A stretch of 64,000 nucleotides of DNA from Pachyseris speciosa. Lineage: Eukaryota; Cnidaria; Anthozoa; Scleractinia; Pachyseridae. Under the pieces are notes generated by a model. That model was not told the origin of the DNA, ran no database searches, and saw nothing but the letters and a program-made list of their open reading frames with translations. Of the stretch, positions 63,810 through 64,000 are shown piece by piece. The DNA is taken from assembly GCA_016490735.1 (NCBI GenBank), contig JAEMWC010000254.1, forward strand, positions 232,501-296,500. Direction: 5' to 3'. The translations under genes and the position numbers were made by a program. Position 1 is the first letter of the stretch. Each line of letters starts with the position of its first letter.

Positions 63810-64000
63810 CTGTGGGAGAACACAGGAAAAACAGTTATTTCCGCGGCGTTTATGTGGCATGGCAACCGTATCGGGCGCATACCATGACTGGTTCCGGGGG
63901 ATAGGAAGAGACATGGCGTGGGCTGCTCGATCTATCACTTTAGAAGTTTGTTAACCTAATAAAATGATTGAGTAGATCACTGGTCACGGCATTCGAAAGG

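Larger units (their letters stand above)
61908..62940 (+). mobile_element. hAT-type transposon remnant with homopolymer-rich ends
   Basis: The ends are imperfect inverted copies around CATAGGTGTACGG (left) and CCGTATGCCTATG (right), each beside a long G/C run and then A/T-rich sequence. A transposase C-terminus (62231-62563) lies inside and a second MITE (62598-62774) is nested in it. An 8-bp target duplication is not clear. Confidence 0.45.

Overview
The window is eukaryotic, with spliced genes, consensus GT-AG introns, tRNA-derived SINEs and dense transposons. It most resembles an invertebrate animal, probably an anthozoan cnidarian such as a coral or sea anemone; this rests on family recognition, not a database search.

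Layout. (1) 0.3-1.0 kb holds a SINE and a decayed LINE. (2) At 1.48-2.75 kb (-) lies an intronless cGAS/Mab-21-like nucleotidyltransferase. It is head to head with (3) a spliced RNA-binding protein gene (3.27-13.23 kb, +; RRM, CCHC zinc knuckle and RS/Y-rich tail), whose introns carry three DNA transposons. (4) 13.7-18.7 kb has no gene I can support but contains several MITEs. (5) 18.8-63.8 kb (-) is one large host gene, truncated at the right edge. It encodes at least nine fibronectin type III (FnIII) domains, then an ionotropic-glutamate-receptor-type core (S1-M1-pore-M3-S2-M4) whose pore loop carries the potassium-channel signature TVGYGD, then a 141-residue cytoplasmic tail. Splice phases agree across all exons I placed.

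This gene has been invaded repeatedly. A Gypsy LTR retrotransposon with 173-bp LTRs that look identical and a 5-bp target duplication (GCAAT) sits inside an FnIII exon. A 19.1-kb Polinton/Maverick with ~300-bp TIRs and a perfect 6-bp target duplication (GACCAC) sits in an intron. A truncated LINE, SINEs, an hAT remnant and many fold-back MITEs occupy other introns.

The Polinton has a nearly complete virus-like gene set in two divergent blocks. The leftward block holds a 2-TM protein, a phospholipase-A2-like protein, two collagen/tail-fibre-like fibre proteins, a small acidic protein and the packaging ATPase. The rightward block holds a coiled-coil protein, penton, a basic AT-hook protein, the double-jelly-roll major capsid protein, a core-protein/protease fusion, an integrase with chromodomain, a Bro-N nuclease, a small zinc-finger protein and protein-primed DNA polymerase B. 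A VLTF3-like zinc protein is at the far left. Most virion-related genes share TCTA about 12 nt before the start codon, resembling the late promoter of Mavirus/CroV. The polymerase carries two single-base frameshifts and the basic protein one, so this copy is probably recently inactivated (or has assembly errors).

The two most notable systems are the FnIII-array receptor channel with a K+ filter and the Polinton with its fixed-spacing TCTA promoter and phage-like fibres.
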